A DNA stretch of 64,000 bases from Diplolepis rosae (lineage: Eukaryota; Arthropoda; Insecta; Hymenoptera; Diplolepididae). A model generated the notes under the pieces. The model did not search any database. It was given only the letters and a program-made list of their open reading frames with translations, and was not told where the DNA came from. Numbering within the stretch: position 1 is the stretch's first letter; each line of letters begins with the position of its first letter. Both the position numbers and the translations under genes were made by a program. The stretch covers positions 1,054,001 to 1,118,000 of the forward strand of contig JAPYXD010000714.1 in assembly GCA_030998225.1 (NCBI GenBank). The letters run 5' to 3'. This document shows positions 11,308 through 20,155 of this stretch, one piece after another.

Positions 11308-12610
11308 ACAACAGGTTTAAAAACAATTGAAAACCTGATTCACAAACTTTTATCTTCCCTATGGAGTCAACAAATATCCTTATATTTTTTCTCCAAAATA
11401 TTTTTTGAACATTGGTGCTTTTCTCAAAATATTCAAATAAATAAATCTCAATCCTAACAAGGTATTCAAAACTTATTTCATTATTAAATCCTCAAAACTC
11501 TGCAATGAATGGACACATAGGCCTCTTCAATTTTCTTTAAAAATGTGTGGGACCGTTACGACTCCGGTTACAATTTACTATCCTTCCTTTATTATCGGGA
11601 CAGTCTGGTCATCTGGTGTTTATCCTTCCACTTTCCCTTACAATCACAGTTCTACTTATATTAAAAAAATTTCCCTCCATCTTACTGGTTTTCTTGCCTA
11701 CAACTGTCTTTTCTATGCACCCGGAAATCAGTCACTAAACGATCCTCTTATAGTAAGTTTGTGAAAATGTGTCTTCAAAAACAGCGACGTAGGAAAAAAA
11801 TTAAATTAAAATCAAGATTAAACCTATCAGAACCCGAGGGATTACAATGATTTAAGGTTAGAAAATTTAAATTCATAACAGATGAGATGATGAATTTGGA
11901 TCCTATATTATAATATTACTTAAAAAATTCGATTTTTAATGCAAACATTTTTTTCCATGTTTTCATCGAAGTTTTTGAAGCCTTTCATCGAAATTTTTAT
12001 CGAAGTTTTTATAGGCGTTTCTGATCGAGTTTTTTGCCCTTTTGAGTTATTTATTCACATTTTATGTACTCACATCCACATTCTAAGTTACATTTATACA
12101 TTAACGTGTCTAGTTTTTTATCTCAGTTGTTTAAAAATGTATAATTTTATGTCAACTTTCTCATGTTTTTACTTTTCACACAATCCCAAAGAAATTTCAT
12201 GCTTATTTTATCGAAGTTTTTTAGAGGTTTCATTGAAATTTTATCGAAGTCTTTATGAAGTGTTGTATGCGTATTTTTAAGGTTTTTTAAGGTTTTTTTC
12301 ATATTCATCAAAGTTTTACCGAAGTTTTTCGTAATTTTTTGAGTTATTTTTTTCTCACATTTTATACCTGCATCTACAATTTAAGCTACATTTGTACATA
12401 AACGTGACTAGTTTTTTATCTCAGATGTTTTTTTAAAATGTATGTGTTACTTTTCAATATCAATTCTTAAGATTTCTCTCGTGTTTCACCAAAAAATGTT
12501 TATGTTTGATTTTATGTAGGTTTTCTCATATTTTTATACTGCAGACAATACCAAAGTTGTACTCAAATGCACAATATTCACTAGTTGTTTTTTCATATTC
12601 TAGAAATAAA

Positions 12611-12653
12611 GATCACTGATGAGGACTCCAATCAGAGTCGAAACGTTTGATTG
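12611..12653 (+). ncRNA. Hammerhead-ribozyme motif (type I) in PLE, right arm
   Basis: Identical to the left-arm motif. Core CTGATGA is 12616-12622, stem II 12624-12628 with 12635-12639, and GAAA begins at 12640. The predicted cleavage triplet is GTT, 12645-12647. It lies about 60 bases inside the element end, so read-through RNA from either arm would carry it. Confidence 0.8.
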
Positions 12654-12868
12654 AAACTACTGTTTTTTTTCATTTATGGACCCTAAAGCCAATTATCTAT
12701 CATTACAAATATAAAAATACTTTTAATGCATTTCTAAGTTACATATTTTCTATTTTGTTTCTAATAAATAATTTTCCCAATTTGTAGGATCCGCTTTTTA
12801 AGTATGAAAATACTTTAAATTTTTACAACTTTTTGTTTCCCTAAATTTCAACTTTCACATTTCGTGAC

Positions 12869-12968
12869 TGATCACGCCTCGGCTTCATCTCTGCTTTGCC
12901 TCAGCTACGTCTCGGCTATACCTTGACTACGCTTCGACTACGCCTCGACTACGCCTTGGCTTCGATCT
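12869..12968 (+). repeat. Degenerate short tandem repeat (TACGCCTCGAC-like)
   Basis: Roughly eight imperfect 10-13 bp units vary around CTACGCCTCGGCT. The stretch is GC-rich within AT-rich flanks. No coding or structural role is visible. Confidence 0.6.
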
Positions 12969-13009
12969 CCTGCGAGCATTGTCGATCGTCACGCAATAAC
13001 CCTCATTGT

Positions 13010-13490
13010 GCGCCTAGGCACGTAATATACTATTGTACCCCACTAATGTGCTCATTTGTGCTTTATCATCCCATTTACTTTTCTTCAAAACCTCTGGAAC
13101 TCTTACGAAAACTTTACTTCCATAAATATTTATATGATGTACATTAGGTTTTTTCCAAAGAATATCTCATAAGGAGTTATTTTTTTGTGTTGGCTATCGT
13201 ATGATTTTTTGAATACGCAATAGTTGTCATTATCTCTGGCCAATATCTATTTCGTATTTTTGCCTCTCTCATTAAACATCTACTCATATCCATTGCTGAC
13301 CTATTATAACGTTCAGCGACCCCGTTTAATTCACGGACATAAGGTGGGCATGGCAAAATTTCAACACCTTTGTACTTTGCGAAATTGTAAATTTCTTTGT
13401 TCAAATATTCCCTACCATTATCGCATTGTAATTTCTTTATACCTTTTTTGAATTGATTTTTTAATAAATGTACGAAGTCTTGTAAGCCTA
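13010..13490 (-). pseudogene. Ty1/copia integrase fragment
   Basis: The minus strand encodes a copia-type integrase core: IKKLQCDNGREYLNKEIYNF, then ELNGVAERYNRS and RYWPEI. After a frameshift near 13190 comes the downstream block ITPYEIFFGKKPN, IYGSKVFVRVPE and KSKWDDKAQ. Integrase inserts element DNA. Only part of the catalytic region and the following linker survive. The N-terminus is cut where the next LTR begins (about 13482-13495). Confidence 0.85.
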
Positions 13491-14318
13491 CACTCTGAAG
13501 CCCCTGCCGCACGGCAACCACGTGCGCCGCACAGCAAGCACGAGAGCACTGTAATCCTCATGCAGGCGCGACCGCGAAACGCAGGCGCAAGATCCTCCCC
13601 CCCGCCCCACTACAACATCTTTCCACCACCACGAGCTGGACCAAAGTGGGAGAAGGCCTGAAGATGTATAAAGGCAGGATGCTGAGCAGACAACAGCATC
13701 CTGGCGGCTCGCGAGCGAATCGCGGACAACACTGAAGTGTTCTCTGGACAGGCTAAAGGGTTTCTGCCTTTTAGACGAGGCTAGACTCACTTTTTTGGTG
13801 CGCTTTCAAAACAGGCTCTGGGGTTGAGGCCCTGGTGACGAGTCTCCATTCGTGCTGAGATCACGAGTCCCTAAGAGTGGCTTCCCTGAGTCAAACAGGC
13901 AAGCCCTCTAGACACTCTATGTCTGCAACTGCATGTAAGCTCGTGAAAAGAGATTGCGATAAGATCCAACCGTGGGGACATTTGTTACGCGTTGGGGAAA
14001 GACCATATGTAATAGTCTTAGGTTTCGCGGTTTCACCGAATCGAGAAGTGAACTTAGAGCAGACGCATTATTGATTATCTCCGCGTTTTAGAATAGGATA
14101 TTCAGAGTTGATTCACTTAGGGATGTTGAATAAAACGTGACGGTCCCTTTTTGTTATGTAAAGACATTGTAAATTAAGATTCTCAAAATATGTACAGGGA
14201 CGTCACATCAATCATCGTAATTAAAAAACATTGACCACTACCTACTACAGCATCTTCTCTCATGCACGAACTCCACATTATAAAATTAATATTAAGGAAT
14301 AAAATAAGTAAAGTTACA
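13482..14318 (+). repeat. 5' LTR with TATA box and a dyad at the expected start site
   Basis: The LTR is about 837 bp and ends AGTTACA next to the primer-binding site. A TATA box (TATAAAG, 13667-13673) is followed by a perfect 10-bp inverted repeat, CAGGATGCTG (13675-13684) and CAGCATCCTG (13694-13703), with a 9-base loop. A second imperfect inverted pair, GTGACGGTCCCT and AGGGACGTCAC, lies near 14139-14206. No partner 3' LTR is in the window. Confidence 0.7.
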
Positions 14319-14337
14319 TTGGCGCCCAACGTGGGGC
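14319..14337 (+). promoter_or_regulatory. tRNA primer-binding site
   Basis: TTGGCGCCCAACGTGGGGC begins at the base after the LTR. It is the same class of PBS as in Gypsy-1 at 7251-7264 but with a longer match to the usual consensus. Confidence 0.82.
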
Positions 14338-14499
14338 ATGAAGAGTGGAAAAAGATCCGAAGTAGGTCATAAACCCATTGGATTTATTTGAAAAAAAAAA
14401 CATACGTAGAGCCTACTTACCGCCACCTACAAGTAAAAAAGAGAAAATTATTATACCAAAGGGGATAAAAGAACTAGATAAGTTTCTGATCTCTTATGA

Positions 14500-15258
14500 A
14501 ACCAAAGAAAGAAGACAAGAAAACGCCGAGAAAAGTTAGATACAGAAAAAGAGATAAATCTACAGAAGAAACTGGCTGGAATGGAAGCAGGAGTCAACCG
14601 GTCACTAGAAATAACAACAGGAATTACACAAACACTGGAGGAAAGAAATACCAGAATAGAAGCCCAGTTCAACAGATTAGAGGCTCAACAGACAAGGATG
14701 CTGGAGAGATTAAACACAGAGGAACTCCCGGGAGCAACCCGGACCTCAAATATAAAGTACGTGCTCCCAGAATTTCGAGGAGACACAAGTCCTATAAGGT
14801 ATATGCACTAAATGAAGCAGTACTGGGAATCAGTGGAACCAAAGGAAAGTGACACCCACTACCTCATCGAGAGGTCGCTAACTGGGCCACCTGGAGATTG
14901 GTGGCAAATCGTGAAAGAAGATGTAGGTCATTTCCAAACGTTCCTAAGCAGGTTCTCGCGACAATATTGGAATGAACAAGCTCAACATGAGCTAAGGAGA
15001 AGGTTAGAGTTTGGTCGATATCAACAAGAAAAAATGAACCTCAGGGCAGAATACGCAATAAAGTTATACGCAGAAGCTACAGAACTGCGACCATCACTAT
15101 CATCAATCGAAATGATACAAAAACTCGCAAGACATTTCAACGAAGAGATCAAACATGCCATCATAGGACAGGGCATTACACACGTCGAACAATTAATTAA
15201 ACTCTTGGAAAATTTCGATAAAATTGGACCAAGTAAACACTTGGAGGAGAAAACATAG
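14500..15258 (+). pseudogene. Gag capsid-like gene with an in-frame stop
   Basis: The frame from about 14500 encodes a coiled, Glu/Gln-rich N-terminus, then YVLPEFRGDTSPIRYM, an in-frame TAA (14809-14811), and then YWESVEPKESDTHYLIERSL, LTGPPGDWWQ and FSRQYW. This pattern is typical of retrotransposon capsid domains. I see no zinc knuckle before the frame ends at 15258. A TGA at 14497 and a better upstream N-terminus in another frame suggest a second break. Confidence 0.75.
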
Positions 15259-15480
15259 AGCCTAGGCAAAGGAACTTGTAAGAGCCTTACCAGGACCGAC
15301 AGTGGACTCACGCCACGCAGCAACCTTCATGGAGGACGCAACCTAGCGGATGCCAGCACAACAAAATAGGACCAACACGATATTCAGCACCAGGGCAGGG
15401 CAATACTTATATCAACACAGCAAGTCGGCAGGTAAGACAGCTGGAACAGAATCGTGGCATTGACGTCACCTCACGTAACC

Positions 15481-15850
15481 GGTAACATTTCTAATTTTGA
15501 TTTAATCAAAAAATGTTATCAGGATAATTTTTAGAGATTTATGAGCACTATCTAAAACCAGTATTGAAATTTTTGATTTTTTCAAAAAATTATTCTCAAG
15601 AACACAAAAGTAGTGCTCAACCCCTCAATTTTGATTGGATGTGGCTGGTTAATGAACTGGTCCTTACTTTTTCGGCTCCGATAGAGTGTACCAAAGCTCA
15701 ATTCAATCTGATAATTCTATCGAGAGTTATGCCGCACACGACCTACAGACAGACAGACAGACACTTTCGTAAAAACCATTTTTTCTGACTCAGGGGGTCT
15801 CAAAACGTAAAGATTTGATGAAAATTTCGAAAGTCATCTTTCACATAAAA
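15481..15850. repeat. Unclassified interspersed repeat fragment
   Basis: The stretch contains a GACA/GACAGACAGACAGACA run near 15748 followed by GGGGGTCTCAAAACGTAAAG. This combination looks like the end of a dispersed insect repeat, but I cannot assign a family. No coding potential is apparent. Confidence 0.4.
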
Positions 15851-15905
15851 CCAATACCTTCTCATCCATGATGAGAATGTAAAAATATGTTTTGATTTAT
15901 TATTT

Positions 15906-16337
15906 TTATTCGTCGTTATTATAAATAATGGTGGATGCTTCGGAATCGACGTCGTTATAAAATGCTTCTTGTTGGCATAAATGAATTACACGTTCGGCAC
16001 AAGTTACGCATGAATCTGCTCTTTGCGGCATGTAAAAAATTTGTGTATCGCAAAGGGAGCAGTCGAGGCTGGAGAGCTTTAACGTACAATATAAGTCTTT
16101 AGTTACTATGTGATCTATTCGGACAGGTAATGTCACTTCGGTTTCAAAGAAGCTAAGTTTTCTCATCCGAAATTCCTCACAAACAAGTTTTTTGTCAAGT
16201 ACGTTCATATATAAATTTTCGATAAGGGTTGTGCAGCAGTATTCCGACCACAAATGATGTTCAAAAAACGGCTGAACATCTTGCTCGCTTGCTCCAACTT
16301 CTTCTGCTTCAATTGTTTCGATTTCTTGGGGCAGCAT
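15906..16337 (-). CDS. Small Cys-rich protein next to the viral glycoprotein relic
   Basis: I do not recognise this 143-codon frame. Its second half has two CxxC pairs (CSLCDT and CVTCAE) about 17 residues apart, spaced like a small zinc-binding fold. A diverged copy at 61448-61702 keeps both pairs and the DCSLCDTQ...AD.C.TCAER framework, which argues that it was once a real coding sequence. It lies 80 bp downstream of the glycoprotein on the same strand. A GT...AG pair (16442 to 16342) could remove the glycoprotein's stop and enter this region. However, joining there gives a frame different from this one, so co-expression by splicing is not established. Confidence 0.5.
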   Translation of the reverse strand: MLPQEIETIEAEEVGASEQDVQPFFEHHLWSEYCCTTLIENLYMNVLDKKLVCEEFRMRKLSFFETEVTLPVRIDHIVTKDLYCTLKLSSLDCSLCDTQIFYMPQRADSCVTCAERVIHLCQQEAFYNDVDSEASTIIYNNDE

Positions 16338-18145
16338 TTTTCTAAGGAGAAATTTACAATATTTAAGGAATTCGAAACCTTTTCAAAATTTTATAATTTT
16401 TGTATTAAAAATTCTATTAAAAAAATTTATTGTGATCTTTACCTGTAGTAGTATTTGCGTAATACGATGAACTTTTAGGTGCCTCTTTTGTGCTTTGTGG
16501 CGCTGAAGCTGTTAGCAGTTCTTGATGGCTCCCAGCAGAAGGTCCAGAAGGTCGATGGGTACCTAAGTGTAATAAGAGGTTAGTGACCGAATCCCAGAAG
16601 GCGCCTAGTAGATGGAGAGACCATCCAAATAATCTGTGTAGCGCATATCCATGAATAATGGTATCCGCTATCAATTTAATCCCTCTAATTATTATTATTA
16701 ATCCAATTAGGCGTGCACTAGTAGTTCCAAAACTTGTAAAAATTGTCCAAAATTTACCCCATGCGGATTCAGCAATTTTATCAATTACATCTTCATTAAA
16801 TAAATTCGTTAATGATATTTCTTGATTAATAGTTGGATGTCCTGTTATTTCTCTAGTTAAAGAATTTAGAATCATTGGTTTTTCTGCTGGAAACATAATA
16901 TGATCTCGTAGTTTATCAAGATCAGATTGAGAATAAACGCCACTTGTTGCTAAGGATGAAGGACTTGTGTATTTCCAGGTTGCTTTTGTGAGAGGTTTAA
17001 CTATAGTTAGTGCTATGGATTCGACACGATTTGGAAGTAATTTGTACCAGGTTTCTCCAAAAAGGTACATTGGTGGAAGGAAAGAATTGCAATTTGTTTG
17101 GATACCGGATTTTGTTAATATATGAGTTCGTGGAGAAAGGAAAAAGGATTGATTTCCTCTAAATATTGGTAGTAGCAGATAACATTCTTCAGTTTTGCGA
17201 TATCTTACTTCAACCGGTATACATGTTACGATATATACTACTTCTCCTGCAATTACTGACATACATCCTGGAATTTTCATTAAATGATATGCAAATTCGT
17301 CTGGTGATTGGGTTGCTAAGGTTAATGTATTTCTAAAAACTTGCTGTTCAAGTATGCATCGTTGAGTAAGAACATCGTGATAAAGTCTATTTACTTCAGT
17401 GGGTATCTGTCGTTCCACATATATAAATTTAGAGTTAACGTATGTAAAAATGTCCAGATTTTGAACTTCTAAATGTTTATTTTCTAAAAATGAATTTCCA
17501 GGTCTGGTTTCAAAAATTAATAATTTTGGATGTTCAGTTTGTATTAAAACGTAACTGCAAACTGGTTTTCTTGTTTTTTCAGCTAATACAAAGTTTATAT
17601 CTTCAGTGGTTAAAGAATAAAAGGTTTCAGAATTGTCTGTCGTGTTGTCATATGTTTTATTTGGTGGTCCTTCATAAATAATTTCATATTTGTGAAAATT
17701 ACATACGTCGTTAGGTAAGGTATCCCAGAATGTTTGTCCATATTCTACGTCTGTACAGAATGTGCCTGAAAGTGTGTATGTTATTCCAGATCCTAATTGG
17801 ATTTTATTTGAATTTAAATTAATAGTTGCGTAATGTTCTTGTAAAGTTATTTTGAATATTGCTTGGACGACGACATTATTCCATGTTCCATATGGCTCAG
17901 AAAATTGTGTACTAGTACAGTCTCCACTAGGTGTTACGGAAACTGCTAAGGTAACGCTATGAAATGATGTTTCGTTTACTTTTAAGTTTGATATTTGAAG
18001 AGAAGGGGTTACTGAAAATGTTCCTATTGTGTGCATTTGATTACATTCGTCTCGTGTAACATCATGTATATATTCACTGTGGCCATTTGCAACTATGGAA
18101 CTGTAAGAATGCATACCGCAATGAGTGATGGCTCGTCGAATTTCT

Positions 18146-19308
18146 CACGGAAAAAAATGAAATGTCTGCTACTGCTAACTGCAGTTAGCTGTCGACTAAT
18201 TAATTTTGATTGATAAAAAGTTTGCTGAGAGAGTTAGCAGTTTGCTGGGACAGTTAAAAAATGTTAGCTGCAATCGAAGTTGAAAATTTGCATTGGACTC
18301 CTTAGCGTATTAAGAGTTGTAGCTAATCATTTGGTTGTTGCTGCTAAAACAGTTTACTCTCCTAGAAAATCTCAAAATTCGTACTCGTAGCTTTTAAAAT
18401 TTTGCGCTGATATGTAAGAAGTTAGCAACGGTTGCTAACGGCTGCTTAGACATCCCGCGTTTTCTGTGCTGCTCATGCGCACAAAGCGCGACTAGTCAGA
18501 TATTCTGCTGTAAATGGTAAGTTGTACACCTGTCGCGTTGTTTTAAATTTAATTTATAAATAATTCGACGATTCGCGTTAATTTATAATGCAAATGACTG
18601 ATTTGTAACTGATCTCTGAAGATTGTATTGTAGGTTTTGTAATAGGTTCTTTATTGTGCTATTTATTATCTTCTTACTGAGATTATCTTAATTCTAAGTG
18701 TTGTATACTTGTACAATTTTTGAAAACATTATATTGGACTGGCAAGTAAGTCGCTACTGTTCCCGGTAATGTTTCTCCTTGTAGCTATAAGTTTGGTTAT
18801 CAAAGCAGCTCACGTTTTATTCTTAGTCTTGAAAAATTATGCTGTGATTAAGGTTAGAACTGAATCAGTTTTTTTTCGTTTTTAATTTTGCAGGTTACGA
18901 TATGTCGCAAGAAATTAGTTGTTTTGATATAACTTGCCAGCAGAATTTTGTCAGTATAGAAGGGTTACGAGATCATTTTTTTCTTAAGCACCCATGTTTA
19001 ACTGTATTTAAATGTAGGTTTGGAAGTTCAAAATCAATGATTTTGAGTGCTACCTCTATTTGCAGCAATTGCTAATAAAATTAATTAGTACTTCAAACGC
19101 TGTTAGAACAGGAAGATAACACGACCGATAGGCTACTGCTCACAATCGTTGTTACCAGTGCTAACGTAAATTAGCTGGCATCGCTAAAGTACTGTAGCAA
19201 ATAGACGTTAGTATTAGTAGCTAAGACATTCGCTGTCCGTATATCAAGTAACTTTCTTAGCTGTGGTAGCGAATATTTAGCTAATGCAGCTAATTATTTT
19301 TTTCCGTG
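18146..19308. mobile_element. CACGG-ended DNA transposon inserted in the glycoprotein gene
   Basis: The ends are perfect 13-bp inverted repeats (CACGGAAAAAAAT and its complement), and CT is duplicated outside them (18144-18145 and 19309-19310). Both subterminal regions are crowded with GTTAGC/GCTAAC-type words in either orientation. CAC termini, a 2-bp duplication and subterminal repeats suggest a CACTA/EnSpm-like element, but I cannot prove the superfamily. At 1.16 kb it is too short to be autonomous. Confidence 0.75.
18902..19075 (+). CDS. C2H2-like zinc-finger mini-ORF inside the CACGG transposon
   Basis: This frame of 57 codons starts ATGTCGCAAG just after a good 3' splice site (polypyrimidine tract then TTTTGCAG, about 18880-18895). 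It encodes C-x4-C-x2-NF-x5-L-x2-H-x4-H, a C2H2-type finger (CFDITCQQNF, GLRDHFFLKH), then more cysteines before a stop. It is probably the first coding exon of the parent transposon's protein, kept when the rest was deleted. No transposase core is present. Functionality is doubtful. Confidence 0.45.
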   Translation: MSQEISCFDITCQQNFVSIEGLRDHFFLKHPCLTVFKCRFGSSKSMILSATSICSNC

Positions 19309-19663
19309 CTACTTTGCATTGTATTACTTTTGTATTTGAAAATCCAGTTAATTGTAAAAGTTGTATATAAGTTCTTTCAACATGTACTTGAGATCGAGGT
19401 AGATCACATTCTCCTACCTCTAGTAAAGATAATGTCGTAACATTTGATTGATTTAACCGCAATCGAATCCTATGATGGCGTAGACTGTTGTTATATAGTT
19501 CAAGTTGCAAGTGAGCAGTGCCAAAAGGAAGCCTCGTAATCCCATCTCTGGAAAAAGGAGGTTCCAATTAGCAGCTTTCTTTGTGACATAAGAATAGAAA
19601 AATATTTATCGTTACATATGTATATTTTTGAAGTTATTGATTTACTTTTTGTATTTTGCGTTC

Positions 19664-19945
19664 CTAGTTCATTATATCCAACATGTCGGCTATGACAATG
19701 TGATTTGATAGCCGTAAACTGAGAATTAAATTTTCTTATGCGTCCGGTCCTCTTGTTTTGATTGTTCCAAAAATGTCTTTTATTATATCTGGATTGTTTA
19801 GGTTTCTGCTCCATGTGGGAATATTACAGTCGTCTTGGTTAAAAATTCCAGTTTGAATTAAATATGGCCAGAGAGCTACCATATCGATAAAACAGGAAAC
19901 TATTTCAATGAGATCATCTATGCGTTTGCCATGAATTTGTTCCAT
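19664..19945 (-). pseudogene. CARD (caspase-recruitment, death-fold) domain fragment
   Basis: The 94 or so codons match a CARD pattern: a charged N-terminal helix after MEQIHGKRID, a helix around VALWPYLIQTGIF, the block NNPDIIKDIFGTIKTRGPDA, then ENLILSLRLSNH and ADMLD. CARDs assemble caspase-activating complexes, for example the N-terminus of insect initiator caspases or Apaf-1-type adaptors. An in-frame TAA (19736-19738) falls right after the RGPDA motif. A TTTCAG lies about 20 bases upstream of the ATG and could be a 3' splice site. The fragment lies between a gypsy integrase and the glycoprotein on the same strand. The fold assignment is by eye and the parent gene is unknown. Confidence 0.55.
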
Positions 19946-20155
19946 TTGTCTGGAATAATGTGTTATGTCTGAAATTTCATTTTTATTTTGTTTTATATAT
20001 ATATTTTTTATTTTATGTATAAAACATATATTTTCGTAAAAAAAATTTCATTTTTTATATTTTTACTATTTATCGACAAAATAAAATTTCTATATCTTTA
20101 TTTAAATTGTATATATATATTATAATTAAAGTAAAGATATTTTGTTTCATTTTTA

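Larger units (their letters stand above)
7669..12710. mobile_element. Penelope-like retroelement in palindromic (inverted partial copy) arrangement
   Basis: A minus-strand reverse transcriptase joined to a GIY-YIG endonuclease is diagnostic of Penelope-like elements (PLEs). The 3' half of the element is repeated in opposite orientation, so 7669-9535 and 10843-12710 are complementary almost base for base. Paired coordinates sum to about 20374 throughout. The unique 9536-10842 holds the RT catalytic part. Partial tandem or inverted copies and hammerhead motifs are known PLE traits. Arm differences are very few, for example one Tyr/Asp and one Ile/Thr codon change, which implies recent duplication or gene conversion. 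Confidence 0.92.
10843..12710 (+). repeat. Right inverted arm of the PLE
   Basis: Plus-strand duplicate of the element's 3' end. Homology to the left arm starts abruptly at about 10846 inside the linker upstream of the endonuclease and continues to the outer end, where CTATCATTACAAAT mirrors ATTTGTAATGTTAG on the left. Confidence 0.92.
13482..15480 (+). mobile_element. 5' portion of an LTR retroelement (LTR, PBS, gag)
   Basis: The LTR (13482-14318) is followed directly by a TTGGCGCCCAACGTGGGGC primer-binding site and a gag-like reading frame. Nothing recognisable as pol follows: at about 15480 the sequence passes into an unrelated interspersed repeat. The insertion lies in or against a copia relic. 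The exact left end is uncertain, because TGTAAGCC at 13482 and TGAAGCCC at 13495 are both possible. I prefer 13482 because it mirrors the LTR's terminal TTACA. Confidence 0.75.
16417..19567 (-). pseudogene. Chuvirus-like envelope glycoprotein relic, split by a transposon
   Basis: The minus strand encodes most of a class of viral surface glycoprotein that I associate with arthropod chuviruses and the insect retroelements that captured it. This assignment comes from family recognition, not a search. The N-terminal part is 19567-19309 and the rest 18145-16417 (565 codons from the first ATG). Visible features are many spaced cysteines, several N-glycosylation sequons, a hydrophobic segment near residues 470-490 and a short cytoplasmic tail. 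The two parts are separated by a 1.16-kb DNA transposon (18146-19308). Apart from that insertion the long part is open. Whether it came as a retroelement env or as a direct viral integration is unresolved, because no LTR or polypurine tract is visible downstream. Confidence 0.75.

Noticed and set aside
7720..12660. CRISPR-like or tRNA features
   Set aside because: No spaced identical repeats of CRISPR type and no cloverleaf seen anywhere. The palindromes here belong to transposable elements.
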